Positions 1-9,136 of a stretch of DNA of 64,000 nt are shown in pieces. Below the pieces are notes generated by a model that made no database searches, was not told the origin of the DNA, and worked only from the letters and a program-made list of their open reading frames with translations. The stretch lies in the NCBI RefSeq assembly GCF_022647505.1, contig NZ_CP071409.1, positions 2,046,001 through 2,110,000 on the forward strand, written 5' to 3'. Position 1 is the stretch's first letter; the number at the start of each line of letters is the position of its first letter. Made by a program: the position numbers and the translations under genes. Origin of the DNA: [Pantoea] beijingensis. GTDB taxonomy: Bacteria; Pseudomonadota; Gammaproteobacteria; Enterobacterales; Enterobacteriaceae.

Positions 1-229
1 TACACATGGCCTGTGATGCCCCTCAACCGAATTTAGAAACAAGTGGCTTATCCTGTGCTCCCGGCAGGGGGAGAGCAACGCCGTCAAACTGTATGGGGGC
101 GGGCAACAATATGTGGTTATCGCTGTGAGCGGACATGGTTCACGGGGAAAGAAAGCAGGTGATGCGATGGTTACGAACCGTTTGAAAGAGAACCGCAAAA
201 AGGGACATATATCGCCTCTTTCTGCTACT

Positions 230-261
230 GAGCCCGGCATATTGCCGGGCTCACTCTTTTC
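230..261 (+). terminator. Rho-independent terminator
   Basis: An 11-bp inverted repeat (GAGCCCGGCAT, then its partner ending GCCGGGCTC) is followed by a T-rich run. It would end a transcript entering from the left edge. The first 400 bases hold no gene I can support; the one long open frame there runs straight through this hairpin. Confidence 0.6.
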
Positions 262-408
262 CTCTGTTCCAGCAAAAACAGCTGAAATGGAAAATATCGC
301 GTCAGGATTTTTACATAGCGCCTGGGAGCGCAACAGACGATAGCTATTTTGGCAGAGGATACGTTTTAGCCGTCAAGATATTCAGACAGCGTTTATCTCT
401 GACAAAAC

Positions 409-1146
409 TTATACCATACCGCCGTTAACGCGAATAACTTGCGCGTTGACCCAGCCGCCATCCGGACCGGCCAGCGTAGAGATCACACTGGCAATCTCTT
501 CAGGCGTCCCGATACGCTCCAGTGGTACCAGTTTAGCCATCATATTGATTTGCTCTTCAGTTTTACCATTGAAGAACAGCTCAGTTCCGGTTGGACCCGG
601 TGCGACAGCGTTCACGGTAATATTGCGGCCACGGAGTTCGTTGGCTAAAACGCGGACCAGACCTTCCACACCCTCTTTAGAGGCGATGTATGGTCCGTAG
701 GTTGGGAAGGATTTCCCAATTACGCTAGTGGACAGAGCAATAATTCTTCCTCCATCGGCTACGGTTTCTGCTGCGTTGGCCAGAATCAAGAATGCACCGC
801 GCAGGTTGGTATTAATCGTTTTATCAAAATCAGCGATGGCGGCAGGTGTAATTTTCGCCAGTGGCATAATGCCGGCGCTGTTAACGACAACATCCAACTG
901 GCCAGTGAACGCTTTGGCATCACGGAACAGGCGGCTAACGTCCGCTTCATTAGCGACATCCGCCTGGATTGCAACGGCATTACCACCTTTTGCTTTTATG
1001 TTTGCAACGATTTCATCAGCATTGGCAACATTGCCCGCATAGTTAACGATGACGGAAAAGCCATCTTCAGCCAGGCGATAAGCGATAGCGCGGCCAATGC
1101 CTCGAGATGCGCCTGTTACCAGCGCCGTTTTGTTTGCTGTTGTCAT
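409..1146 (-). CDS. SDR-family NAD(P)-dependent oxidoreductase
   Basis: This is a classical short-chain dehydrogenase/reductase of 245 residues, the usual length. The cofactor-binding TGxxxGIG motif is at residues 11-18, the NNAG-type motif appears as NSAG near residue 89, Ser139/141 is a candidate catalytic serine, and the YxxxK pair is Tyr153-Lys157. It should be a cytosolic reductase or dehydrogenase of a carbonyl or alcohol substrate; the substrate cannot be read from sequence. An AGGAG ribosome binding site precedes the ATG. It stands alone, downstream of the ABC operon on the same strand but 290 bp away. The upstream gap holds what looks like the broken start of a LysR regulator, the partner often found divergent from such genes. 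Confidence 0.9.
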   Translation of the reverse strand: MTTANKTALVTGASRGIGRAIAYRLAEDGFSVIVNYAGNVANADEIVANIKAKGGNAVAIQADVANEADVSRLFRDAKAFTGQLDVVVNSAGIMPLAKITPAAIADFDKTINTNLRGAFLILANAAETVADGGRIIALSTSVIGKSFPTYGPYIASKEGVEGLVRVLANELRGRNITVNAVAPGPTGTELFFNGKTEEQINMMAKLVPLERIGTPEEIASVISTLAGPDGGWVNAQVIRVNGGMV

Positions 1147-1269
1147 AATAAAGCTCTCCTGTTTTAGGGATAACGCGCCTGTAGGGCGTGATTTACAAGC
1201 TAATCTTAGTGCTTTAACAGCAGGAATAAAGGGGCTTTCTTTAATATGATAATTCCATATTTAACAACA

Positions 1270-1332
1270 ATGCCCGATTTACAGCAGCATTAACCGTTTT
1301 TCGGTATCTCGCTACCGCTGGGCCGGTTCAGC
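1270..1332 (+). pseudogene. Possible LysR-type regulator remnant (N-terminus only)
   Basis: An ATG at 1270 opens MPDLQQ. After a shift of frame the DNA reads LTVFRYLATAG, which is the start of a LysR-type helix-turn-helix domain. Nothing recognisable continues beyond about 1332. It lies divergent from the SDR gene, where a LysR partner commonly sits. This is short, so chance similarity is possible. The rest of the 1147-1435 gap shows no other feature I can support. Confidence 0.3.
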
Positions 1333-1435
1333 TATATCATCGATTGAGGCGATGTTACCAGCGATCTTTGTCAAAACTGCAGGGAACGTTGAGCGCTGTA
1401 CGGGGGAGTTGACATCGGCGTCCAAGGCGGCAGCG

Positions 1436-2188
1436 CTAACCGTGCCGCGCAGCCCAGTAACGGGCGGGCAGGCGAGCGAGATAGTCCATTAAGAAACCTA
1501 AAATGCCGATCAGAAGAATGGTGGCCATCAACTCGGAATAGGCCAGCCGGTCACGTGTATCAAGGATGAAATAGCCTAATCCAGCATTAACCCCCAGCAT
1601 TTCACAGGGCACCAGGACAATCCACAGGATGCCTATCGCCAGCCGGATACCGGTTAATACCGGACTGATAATGGCGGGTAAAATAATATGATATAGCGTC
1701 TCCAGCCGTGTCGCACTCAGCGAATGGACCAGTGCCAGCCAACCGCGATCGATTTGGCGAACGCCACTGGCGGTGCTGATAATAATCGGCCAGACGGCGG
1801 CGAAGGTCAGTAGAAACCAGATAGGCCTGTCACCGACGCCCCATATCATCACGGCCAGTGGCATCCACGAGAGCGGAGAGATCATCCGTAAAAATTGAAA
1901 AGCCGGAGACGTCAGTGCTTCCAGTCGCTGAAAGTATCCGGTCAGTAATCCTATCGGCACCCCAATCAGCAGCGCAAAAAACAGGCCGATTGCAACCCGC
2001 AACAGACTCACTTCAATATGTAATTGCAACTCAGCGCCGTGCAGCAACTGCCACAGGCTGATAAACGCAGCATCCGGTTTAAAGCGTTCCATCAGCCCGC
2101 TGTTATTGAGGGTTATCACCCACCAGAACAGCAGCAGCAGCGCCAACCCCGTGACGCCCGAAGCAATATTTAGCCATTTTTTATTCAC
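1436..2188 (-). CDS. ABC transporter permease, SsuC/NrtB/TauC type
   Basis: This is the inner-membrane channel subunit of a NrtABC/SsuABC/TauABC-type importer (250 residues). An N-terminal membrane segment covers about residues 10-28 and several further hydrophobic segments follow. The cytoplasmic EAA loop that docks on the ATPase is visible around residues 140-170, ending in LPA. The start codon overlaps the end of the binding-protein gene (2185), so the two are probably translationally coupled. It is the last gene of a five-gene operon. The family imports nitrate, sulfonates, taurine or similar; the neighbouring monooxygenase-like gene makes an organosulfur or related substrate more likely than nitrate. 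Confidence 0.88.
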   Translation of the reverse strand: MNKKWLNIASGVTGLALLLLFWWVITLNNSGLMERFKPDAAFISLWQLLHGAELQLHIEVSLLRVAIGLFFALLIGVPIGLLTGYFQRLEALTSPAFQFLRMISPLSWMPLAVMIWGVGDRPIWFLLTFAAVWPIIISTASGVRQIDRGWLALVHSLSATRLETLYHIILPAIISPVLTGIRLAIGILWIVLVPCEMLGVNAGLGYFILDTRDRLAYSELMATILLIGILGFLMDYLARLPARYWAARHG

Positions 2189-3372
2189 AGACGGATAATC
2201 TCCTCGCGACTAAAGCTATCCGGCTGACCAAACCGTGACATTCCACCAACCGCAGCAATACTGTTACGTACGAAAGTGTCATTGACCAATTGCTGTGTCG
2301 CCTGTTTGGCATTTAACGCAGACAGAAACGCGTTATCACCCTGAATCAGCGTATGCTTCAACTGCTCAATCAATTGTTCACTGTAACTCGGGTAGGGATA
2401 AGGCTGGAAATCAATACGTTTTTCCTCCCAGTCAGGGTGGATGATCGCGCCATCAGTCGTATAGTTTTGCCAGGCTTGCGTCTCCGGAGCAAGCACCTGC
2501 TTAAGGATACTTTCGGTATGCGGCGTGTAGCGATTAGCGGCGCTCTTTGCCAGCAACGCGGCTGTTTCAGCACGGTTATCGCGGATCCAAAGTTGTGCAT
2601 TAACGAGGGCATTAACCACTTTTTGCGACCATTCTGGCCGTTGCTGCAGATCCTGAGAGTGCATAAATACCACGCAACAGGCGTGATTTTTCCAGATATC
2701 ACCGGTAAATCGCAGCACTTTTCCGATACTGTTGGCTTCAGCCAGTGCATTAAAGGGTTCTGCGACGATATAGCCTTGAATACGCTGACTGGCCAGCGCC
2801 GGCGGCATATCGGCCGGTGACATCACAACCAGATTAACCTGTTTCCCTTGCGCATTACGCGTGACAGGCTCCAGACCATGCTGGCGTAGGATTTGTTGCA
2901 CGACCACGTTATGGATTGAGTACCAAAAGGGTATCGCGAGCGTTTTTCCTGCCAGATCCTCAACCTTATTAATCGAAGGAGCAACGGTGAGCGCTGAGCC
3001 GTTAGTGTGATTCCATGCCACTACCTGAGCCGGAACCTGGGCACCAAAGCGTGCCCAGATAGTCATCGGCGATAGCAGATGGATAACATTCACCTGACCG
3101 GAAATAAACGCTTCAATCACCTGCGACCAGCTACGTAACATCACCGGACGTTCTGCTTTGATACCCTGTTGATCAAATAGGCCGTTGGCATGTGCCACTA
3201 ACAGTGGTGCCGCGTCGGTAATGGGTAAATACCCAATACGTACCGGCGCATCCGGCTCTTCCGCTGCGCGGGCGCGCTGCATATTGATCAGCGGTAAAGC
3301 ACCGGCAACGGTAAGTAAGCTACTAATTTTAAGAAATTCGCGTCGTGAAATTGATAAACAGTTATGGCACAT
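2185..3372 (-). CDS. Tat-exported substrate-binding protein, NrtA/SsuA family
   Basis: This is the periplasmic solute-binding subunit of the importer (395 residues). The N-terminus carries a twin-arginine signal, SRREFLK, followed by a hydrophobic stretch and an Ala-x-Ala cleavage region near residue 36, so it is probably exported folded through Tat. The mature part begins with the VRIGYLPITDAAPL pattern of NMT1/NrtA-like proteins. A CxxC pair sits just before the Tat motif. It is encoded 5 bp downstream of the ATPase gene and overlaps the permease gene. The ligand is unknown: nitrate, aliphatic sulfonates and amidines are all bound by members of this fold. Confidence 0.85.
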   Translation of the reverse strand: MCHNCLSISRREFLKISSLLTVAGALPLINMQRARAAEEPDAPVRIGYLPITDAAPLLVAHANGLFDQQGIKAERPVMLRSWSQVIEAFISGQVNVIHLLSPMTIWARFGAQVPAQVVAWNHTNGSALTVAPSINKVEDLAGKTLAIPFWYSIHNVVVQQILRQHGLEPVTRNAQGKQVNLVVMSPADMPPALASQRIQGYIVAEPFNALAEANSIGKVLRFTGDIWKNHACCVVFMHSQDLQQRPEWSQKVVNALVNAQLWIRDNRAETAALLAKSAANRYTPHTESILKQVLAPETQAWQNYTTDGAIIHPDWEEKRIDFQPYPYPSYSEQLIEQLKHTLIQGDNAFLSALNAKQATQQLVNDTFVRNSIAAVGGMSRFGQPDSFSREEIIRL

Positions 3373-3377
3373 GTTTG

Positions 3378-4163
3378 TTACCCCATCTGATGCTTGAGCG
3401 ATTCACGTTCGTGGCGCAATGTTTTCAGGATAGTGATGCGCATTTCTCCCAGCTCATCCAGCAGTTCATCACGCGGGTGAGGGAAATCCAGCACCCATTC
3501 GCCGATAATTTGTCCTGGGTGGCCGCCTAACAGAATAATGCGATCTGAGATCAGCAACGCTTCATCAATATCATGTGTGATCATTACGGCAGCAGTCTGC
3601 TGTTGGCGAATCACCGACAGCAGCAGGTGCTGCATATCGGTTCGTGTTACTTCATCCAGCGCACCAAAGGGTTCATCAAGAAATAAAACTTTGGGCTGGC
3701 GGGCAAGGCTGCGGGCCAGCGCGGTACGCTGAGCCATTCCTCCCGACAGCTGTGACGGAAATTTTCGCCGATGCGTATCCAGGCCCACGGCATGAATGGC
3801 CTCGTCGATACGCTTCTGCTGCTCCTGTTTAGTGAGATGAGGCTGACGTTTAAAATCCAGACCGAATGCCACATTCTTTTCCAGGTTAAGCCAGGGGATC
3901 AGGCTGGGCGCCTGAAAAGCAACAGAAAGGTGTGGATGGGGCCCGTAAAGCGGGTGGTCTTCATAGTAGACCGTTCCGCTGCGTGCCGGGCTTAGTCCGG
4001 CCAGTACTCTGAGCAGACTGGATTTCCCCACGCCGCTAGGCCCCAAAATAGTCACCACTTCACGATGGGCTAGCGCAAAGCTAAAATTCGTCAGTAGAGT
4101 TTGCTGGTGTAATCCTTCGGCATACCCAATTTCAATGCCGCTGGCATTTAACAGTGGTTTCAT
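3378..4163 (-). CDS. ABC transporter ATP-binding protein, SsuB/TauB type
   Basis: This is the nucleotide-binding subunit driving the importer (261 residues). Walker A is GPSGVGKSS near residue 42, the ABC signature LSGGMAQR near residue 139, and Walker B FLDEPFG near residue 160. The switch His is in ITHDIDEAL. The length matches the family. Its ATG overlaps the stop of the upstream acyl-CoA-dehydrogenase-like gene (4160), which supports one operon. It acts on the cytoplasmic face with the permease at 1436-2188. Confidence 0.9.
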   Translation of the reverse strand: MKPLLNASGIEIGYAEGLHQQTLLTNFSFALAHREVVTILGPSGVGKSSLLRVLAGLSPARSGTVYYEDHPLYGPHPHLSVAFQAPSLIPWLNLEKNVAFGLDFKRQPHLTKQEQQKRIDEAIHAVGLDTHRRKFPSQLSGGMAQRTALARSLARQPKVLFLDEPFGALDEVTRTDMQHLLLSVIRQQQTAAVMITHDIDEALLISDRIILLGGHPGQIIGEWVLDFPHPRDELLDELGEMRITILKTLRHERESLKHQMG

Positions 4164-5218
4164 GCGTTTTCCCGCGCTAACTGGAGACGTAGCTGGACAA
4201 TACCTGGCGTCACGATGGGTAAGAAAGCAGACTCACGCCAGCGCCGGGCGAACTGGCTCCCGGTTTCCGTCAGATAAGCTTTACCGCCGCTGGCCAGCAG
4301 CTCCAGCTGTAACGCTTTGCTGGCCGTATCAACCATATTAATTCGTATGCGGAATAGCGCTTTGGGATTCTGGAGAAATTCGCCGCTGGTTAATCCCGCT
4401 AAAAGTTGCGAGCGCTGCAGCTGATGCGAATCGTGCAGCGTCTGCCATTCATCATGCAAAATGTTTTGACGCCCAAGGTGGTTTTTAGTCTGCTCCAGCG
4501 AACGTGATGTCACGCCCAGCGCCATGCCACACTGTAGCCCCAGAAACGCGGGACGTCCCTGCGCCAGAAAAGCCGGGGCGGTGTTATGTAAAATATCCCG
4601 GCTTGTCACCTTAACGTTTTGCAGCTTAATTGCCGCGGTGTAACTGCCCTGCAGTGCCATCAAGTCTAAATCGTCGCTACGGGTTAATCCCGCTCTATCA
4701 GAAGGGAGTACGGCAATAAAAGGACGATGACTGACGTTATCATGAACTGCGGTAGCGACAACGAAATTATCCGGTCGCAGATTCGTCACCCAATGCATTT
4801 GACCATTCAGGCGATATACATCATCGGCATCGGCATCGGCATTGATCTGTAACGACTCAATTCCAGAAAGGAATTTCATCGCATTGGATAACCCAGATGC
4901 ACCTGCCAACTCACCGCCAAGTAACCGTGGAAGCAGCGCATCGCGTAATTCTGTATTGGCACTTTGCAGCAGAAGCTCGATAAATGCCCGATGCCCCCAA
5001 AAGACAAAAGCAGCGGTCATGGAGTGGCTGGCGACCTCGCTAAGCGCGACCACTGCGTCATTGATCGTGCCTCCGCTACCACCAACATTTTCAGGTACGC
5101 CGATACGAAATAACCCGGAATCGGCTAAACGAGGTAGCAGGGCAGCCGCGTCAAGCGCAGTTTGGTCAAGCGAGTTGGCCCTTTCATCTAACCAGTGACG
5201 TAAGGCGGTATCAGGCAT
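4160..5218 (-). CDS. Acyl-CoA dehydrogenase-like flavoprotein (SfnB/DszC type)
   Basis: This is a protein of 352 residues with the acyl-CoA dehydrogenase fold. The N-terminal helical part contains the GVPENVGGSGG motif near residue 39, typical of the family and of its flavin-dependent monooxygenase branch (SfnB, DszC). Within an ABC importer operon, the usual role is oxygenation or desulfurisation of the imported compound with reduced flavin; this is inferred from context. A short tandem ATCGGC repeat (three copies, 4823-4840) encodes an Ala-Asp run and is an obvious slippage site. It overlaps the ATPase gene by 4 bp. Confidence 0.75.
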   Translation of the reverse strand: MPDTALRHWLDERANSLDQTALDAAALLPRLADSGLFRIGVPENVGGSGGTINDAVVALSEVASHSMTAAFVFWGHRAFIELLLQSANTELRDALLPRLLGGELAGASGLSNAMKFLSGIESLQINADADADDVYRLNGQMHWVTNLRPDNFVVATAVHDNVSHRPFIAVLPSDRAGLTRSDDLDLMALQGSYTAAIKLQNVKVTSRDILHNTAPAFLAQGRPAFLGLQCGMALGVTSRSLEQTKNHLGRQNILHDEWQTLHDSHQLQRSQLLAGLTSGEFLQNPKALFRIRINMVDTASKALQLELLASGGKAYLTETGSQFARRWRESAFLPIVTPGIVQLRLQLARENA

Positions 5219-5250
5219 GGCAGTTTTCCTGTAAAGAGTAAGATGCGCGA

Positions 5251-5808
5251 CTACTGATTATTATCCCATTCCCAGCGGCTAAGCTCGGCGTTGAGCGGTG
5301 TTTGCGCAAAACTATTGGCGAAGTTGCACAGTGTTGCCAGGCTGACGCCCAGAATGACATCGAGCGCCTGCTGCTGATCAAATCCAGCCTGATGGAAGGC
5401 CTGATACTCAGCGTCACTGACCGCACCACGTTTCAGGATAACCGCACGGGTAAAGGCGGCAACAGCCTCAAGGCGCGCATCGGGTAACCTTTGCTGCTGA
5501 CGTAATGCAAGAAGGTCGGCTTCATTCATTAATGCTTTCTTTTCCACCGTAGCGCTATGACCAGCGACGCAAAAACCACAGCCATGGAGTGTGGCCGCAA
5601 CGAGTTGCACCACTTCTCTTTCTGAGGCGCTCAGGCTGTTTTTGCTGTTAATACCCGAAACTGTGATATAGGTATTAATTGATTCGGGTGAATTGGCTAA
5701 TGCTGCCAGTAGATTGGGAATAAATCCCGATTGTTTTTTTGCATTTTCCAGAAAAGGCCGTGAAGCTTCAGGTGCGCTTTCGATAGTATGCAGTATCGTT
5801 CTTGACAT
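5251..5808 (-). CDS. AhpD/carboxymuconolactone decarboxylase-like protein
   Basis: This is a small all-helical protein of the AhpD/CMD family, 185 residues from the ATG at 5808. I prefer that start because homologues begin at about this point; upstream ATGs would add 20 residues without a better ribosome site. The redox motif CGFCVAGH (CxxCxxxH) is intact, as in alkylhydroperoxidase AhpD, so it likely reduces a peroxide or acts as a thiol-dependent partner of the flavoprotein encoded 32 bp downstream. It is the first gene of the operon. The 115 bp between it and the divergent AraC gene should hold both promoters. Confidence 0.8.
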   Translation of the reverse strand: MSRTILHTIESAPEASRPFLENAKKQSGFIPNLLAALANSPESINTYITVSGINSKNSLSASEREVVQLVAATLHGCGFCVAGHSATVEKKALMNEADLLALRQQQRLPDARLEAVAAFTRAVILKRGAVSDAEYQAFHQAGFDQQQALDVILGVSLATLCNFANSFAQTPLNAELSRWEWDNNQ

Positions 5809-5923
5809 GATGTTATCTCGCTTATGTAAGGGAGGATTCAGTATCATCAACTTAATTGTCCTTCTCAATGCCGCCAGCGCATGATGTTTTGCTCAAACGT
5901 CTTTTTCTTAGAATGATTTTAAT

Positions 5924-6838
5924 ATGAAAAATAATGATTGGTTATTAGCACATTTGGGTGTCGAAAGTTCCATATTTCACGTTGGAAAATATTGCGGCAG
6001 CTGGCAAACCAGCGCGGCTGGCTTTTCACGAGCAAGTTTCCACATAGTCACCGAGGGTGATTGCTGGCTCCACCTTGATAAAACCTCTTCTGCACACAGG
6101 CTTGCGCGTGGGGATGTTTTGTTTATGTTGCGCGACATCCCCTTTATTTTATCCAGTGGTAAAACGCGTGATGAAGCTTCCAGAATAGGACGAAAAGAGA
6201 TGTTGCCAATAGCGCACACGCAGGACGCTGGAACCGGTCTGATATGTGGATTTTTTCATTTCAGTTCGACGATGACGCCGATAATACTTTCTGTCCTGCC
6301 ATCCTGGATAATATTACGCGCTCAGGATGTGGAAAGTAATAATGTGCGGAAAATAATTGATCTGTTATATGAAGAAACATATAACAGATCGCATCCGAGT
6401 GAGAGTGTATTATCCCGGATGGCGGAAATTTTACTTTTTCTTGCGCTGCGCCAATATACGGAAACGACACCATTACCTGAAACGTTATATACGCTAAAAA
6501 ATAGACCGGATTTTCTGCCCCTACTGGCGCAAATAGCACTTGACCCTGTGCGGGAATGGACACTCTCTGAAATGGCCGCGGCAATGGGCATGTCGCGGGC
6601 GCATTTTAGCAAGCGTTTCACGGAAAGTTCAGGTTATACACCTGGTGAGGCACTGCGTATCATGCGTATGTCGTTGGCGTGTCAAAAGTTACAGAGAGGA
6701 GAGAGCTTGCAGAGGGTGGCCGACGATGTCGGATATCAGTCACTTTCAGCTTTTAGCCGCGCTTTTCAGAGAACCATCGGTCAGTTACCCGGAGAGTACC
6801 GCAAGCAGCACGATCGCTCACTGCATATAAAAGATTAA
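5924..6838 (+). CDS. AraC-family transcriptional regulator with cupin sensor
   Basis: This protein of 304 residues has an N-terminal cupin-type ligand domain (about residues 10-180) and a C-terminal pair of AraC helix-turn-helix motifs (about residues 195-295, with MAAAMGMSRAHFSKRF and VADDVGYQSLSAFSRAF). It is transcribed away from the ABC/monooxygenase operon and is the natural candidate for its activator, sensing the imported compound; that link rests on position only. Inside the gene at 6359-6390 is a perfect 13-bp inverted repeat with a 6-base loop. Confidence 0.88.
   Translation: MKNNDWLLAHLGVESSIFHVGKYCGSWQTSAAGFSRASFHIVTEGDCWLHLDKTSSAHRLARGDVLFMLRDIPFILSSGKTRDEASRIGRKEMLPIAHTQDAGTGLICGFFHFSSTMTPIILSVLPSWIILRAQDVESNNVRKIIDLLYEETYNRSHPSESVLSRMAEILLFLALRQYTETTPLPETLYTLKNRPDFLPLLAQIALDPVREWTLSEMAAAMGMSRAHFSKRFTESSGYTPGEALRIMRMSLACQKLQRGESLQRVADDVGYQSLSAFSRAFQRTIGQLPGEYRKQHDRSLHIKD
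6359..6390. repeat. Perfect 13-bp inverted repeat inside a coding region
   Basis: GATCTGTTATATG is followed by AAGAAA and then CATATAACAGATC. It lies in the linker between the cupin and DNA-binding domains of the AraC gene. It could form an mRNA hairpin or serve as a protein-binding dyad, or it could be chance. Confidence 0.6.
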
Positions 6839-6935
6839 GGACGTTGGGGTATCTCGGAAAGCGCGTCATTATGCGCTTTAGAAAGTAAAGAAGCCGGGCG
6901 GGAATCTTACTCCGCCCGGAGAAGTGAGTAATGGA

Positions 6936-8966
6936 TCAGATATCCGGGAAGCTCAGGTTATTGCCCGGCGCTTCACGATTCAGATGGATAAAGTTCAGAT
7001 GGCGTTCATACTGATCGAGAATATCAATAATCACCTGATCTTTAGTGTAATCCATAAGATCATTGCCCTGGCTGCCCTCCAACAGAAAAGTTTCCAGCCG
7101 GTAATAGGTTGACTTACCGCTACGTGCGCGATAGGTGAATCCTGGTACAGAATACTGCTGTGGCCAAACCTGATAAATAAAGTCCTGCTCTTCACCAAGG
7201 TGCACCCGAAGGTCCAGGTGTCCCAGGTTTTCACCTTCATCCGGCGGCATACTTTCAAGATGGACTTTACCGCCACGCAGTTGCAGCTCCTTCGCCACAT
7301 CCTCCATTGCCGGATACACTACGCTTGCCATCATTTCGCGGGTATAGCGGGTGCCTGGATAATTCATCAGGCGTGACAGTCTTTTCTTCCAGCTCAGACG
7401 ATCATGTCCGGTGGCCAGATAAGGGGCGGTATCACGCGTGGCGCTGACGCGACGATAGTCTTCTACCTTCAGCGACTTATACAGGCCTGCCATCACAAAG
7501 AAGATCACAAAACTGAATGGCAGCCCCATTATCACCGTGGCATTTTGCAACGCGGTAATTCCGTTGGTCGACAACATTCCTAATGTTAATACCCCAATAG
7601 TGACAGACCAGAAAATCCGCAGCCAGTTGGGCGCATCGCTATTGATGTCCTTCAGCTTTGAGGTGAAGTTGCCCAACACCAGCGAGCCAGAATCTGCTGA
7701 AGTGACATAGAACAGCAGCCCGGTAATAGTGGCGACCGAAGCACTAAAGGTGAAACCGGGATACTGCGCCAGCAAGCTATAAAACCCGCGCTCTGCATGG
7801 GCCATCACTTCCTGGGCAAATGCCGTATTACCATGAATGATTTCATACAGCGCGGCATTACCGAATACTGAAAGCCACAAAAGGGTAAAGGTGAAAGGAA
7901 TAATCAGCGTGCCAAGAACAAACTCACGGATGGTACGACCGCGTGAAATACGGGCGAGGAACAGCCCGACGAATGGAGACCAGGCAACCCACCATGCCCA
8001 GAAGAAGAGCGTCCAGCTGTTCATCCACTCTGTTGGACGATCAAAGGCGAAAGTATTTAACGTCATACCCATAAAGCGGTTGACGTAATCACCCACGTTC
8101 AACACCAGCGCGTTGAGTAAGAACTCCGTATTGCCGAAGAACAATACAAACAGTATGAGTCCAAGCGCCAGCGCAACATTGAGTTCAGAAAGGATACGAA
8201 TCCCTTTGTCCACGCCCGATACCACGGAAATAGTGGCAATGATAACCGAAAGAACAATTAACCCGGCCTGAGCAGCCAGTCCTTCCGGAATATCAAAGAG
8301 CACCTTCAGTCCATAGTTAAGCTGTACTACGCCAATGCCCAGCGTCGTGGCGATACCAAAGATGGTGCCGATGACGGCAGCAATATCAACAGAGTGGCCA
8401 ATAGGCCCGTAGATACGCTTGCCAAAAATAGGGTAGAGCGCTGAACGGATCGTGAGCGGCAAATTATAACGATAGCTAAAGTACCCCAGCGCAATCCCCA
8501 TCAGGGCATACATTGACCAGCCGGTTAGTCCGTAGTGGAACAGCGTCCAGACCATCGCCTGGCGTGCGGCTTCAAGCGTTTGCCCCGCGCCTTCCGGTGG
8601 TTGCATATACTGCGTTACCGGCTCCGCGACGGAGAAAAACATCAGGTCAATACCAATGCCGGCGGCAAACAGCATGGCCGCCCAGCTCAATACGCTGAAT
8701 TCGGGTTTTGACTGTTCCGGACCCAGTTTGATTGAACCAAAACGGGAACAGGCCATAAACAGAACAAAGATGATATAGAGCGTGGCTGCCAGCATGTAGT
8801 ACCAGCCAAAAGTGGCTGAAACCCAGTTTACCGCGCGCAGGATCCAGCGTGCGGAGAGATCGCTGTACAAAATCGTCATCAGGGAAAATAACAAAATCAG
8901 CCCGGCGGAAGTGTAGAAAACCACGGGGTTGATTTTGTCTTTTTCACTGGAAGGTGGATTAGTCAT
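6936..8966 (-). CDS. betT: High-affinity choline transporter BetT
   Basis: This is a BCCT-family carrier that imports choline for conversion to glycine betaine (676 residues, close to the 677 of E. coli BetT). I place the start at 8966: homology begins with the EKDKINPVVFYTS stretch just after it and an AGAGG site is correctly spaced, whereas the longer frame to 9035 adds an unlikely N-terminus. There are twelve membrane segments. The BCCT tryptophan-rich signature around FFWAWWVAWSPFVGLFLARIS is intact, as is the long cytoplasmic C-terminal domain that senses osmolarity. It is divergent from betIBA, the standard arrangement. Confidence 0.97.
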   Translation of the reverse strand: MTNPPSSEKDKINPVVFYTSAGLILLFSLMTILYSDLSARWILRAVNWVSATFGWYYMLAATLYIIFVLFMACSRFGSIKLGPEQSKPEFSVLSWAAMLFAAGIGIDLMFFSVAEPVTQYMQPPEGAGQTLEAARQAMVWTLFHYGLTGWSMYALMGIALGYFSYRYNLPLTIRSALYPIFGKRIYGPIGHSVDIAAVIGTIFGIATTLGIGVVQLNYGLKVLFDIPEGLAAQAGLIVLSVIIATISVVSGVDKGIRILSELNVALALGLILFVLFFGNTEFLLNALVLNVGDYVNRFMGMTLNTFAFDRPTEWMNSWTLFFWAWWVAWSPFVGLFLARISRGRTIREFVLGTLIIPFTFTLLWLSVFGNAALYEIIHGNTAFAQEVMAHAERGFYSLLAQYPGFTFSASVATITGLLFYVTSADSGSLVLGNFTSKLKDINSDAPNWLRIFWSVTIGVLTLGMLSTNGITALQNATVIMGLPFSFVIFFVMAGLYKSLKVEDYRRVSATRDTAPYLATGHDRLSWKKRLSRLMNYPGTRYTREMMASVVYPAMEDVAKELQLRGGKVHLESMPPDEGENLGHLDLRVHLGEEQDFIYQVWPQQYSVPGFTYRARSGKSTYYRLETFLLEGSQGNDLMDYTKDQVIIDILDQYERHLNFIHLNREAPGNNLSFPDI

Positions 8967-9136
8967 CAATTGCCTCTGGTTGAAATTACAACAAATTACA
9001 TGAGTGGAATAGCCGGGTGGAAATCCATTAACCAAACTATATTCACTGTATACATATTAACAACATTTTTTTTATATTGAACGAACAATCAAAAAAAGTT
9101 TAAATAGAGACACAGAATATTTGTGGAGTTGGGGTT
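8967..9136. promoter_or_regulatory. Divergent betT-betI promoter region
   Basis: This is a 170-bp AT-rich gap between the two divergent transcripts. BetI is known to bind between betT and betI and to release when choline is present. An imperfect dyad, ATTGAACGAACAAT, lies at about 9076-9089 and is a candidate operator; the assignment is inference. Confidence 0.5.

Noticed and set aside
113..343. Open frame of 76 codons at the left edge
   Set aside because: It runs through a strong terminator hairpin and has no protein-like features or ribosome site.
4823..4840. ATCGGC triplet repeat as a contingency switch
   Set aside because: Six-base units keep the reading frame, so copy change would only add or remove Ala-Asp pairs.
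8983..8996. Ter-like TTACAACA core upstream of betT
   Set aside because: The flanking positions, including the locking G:C pair, do not match; probably chance in AT-rich DNA.
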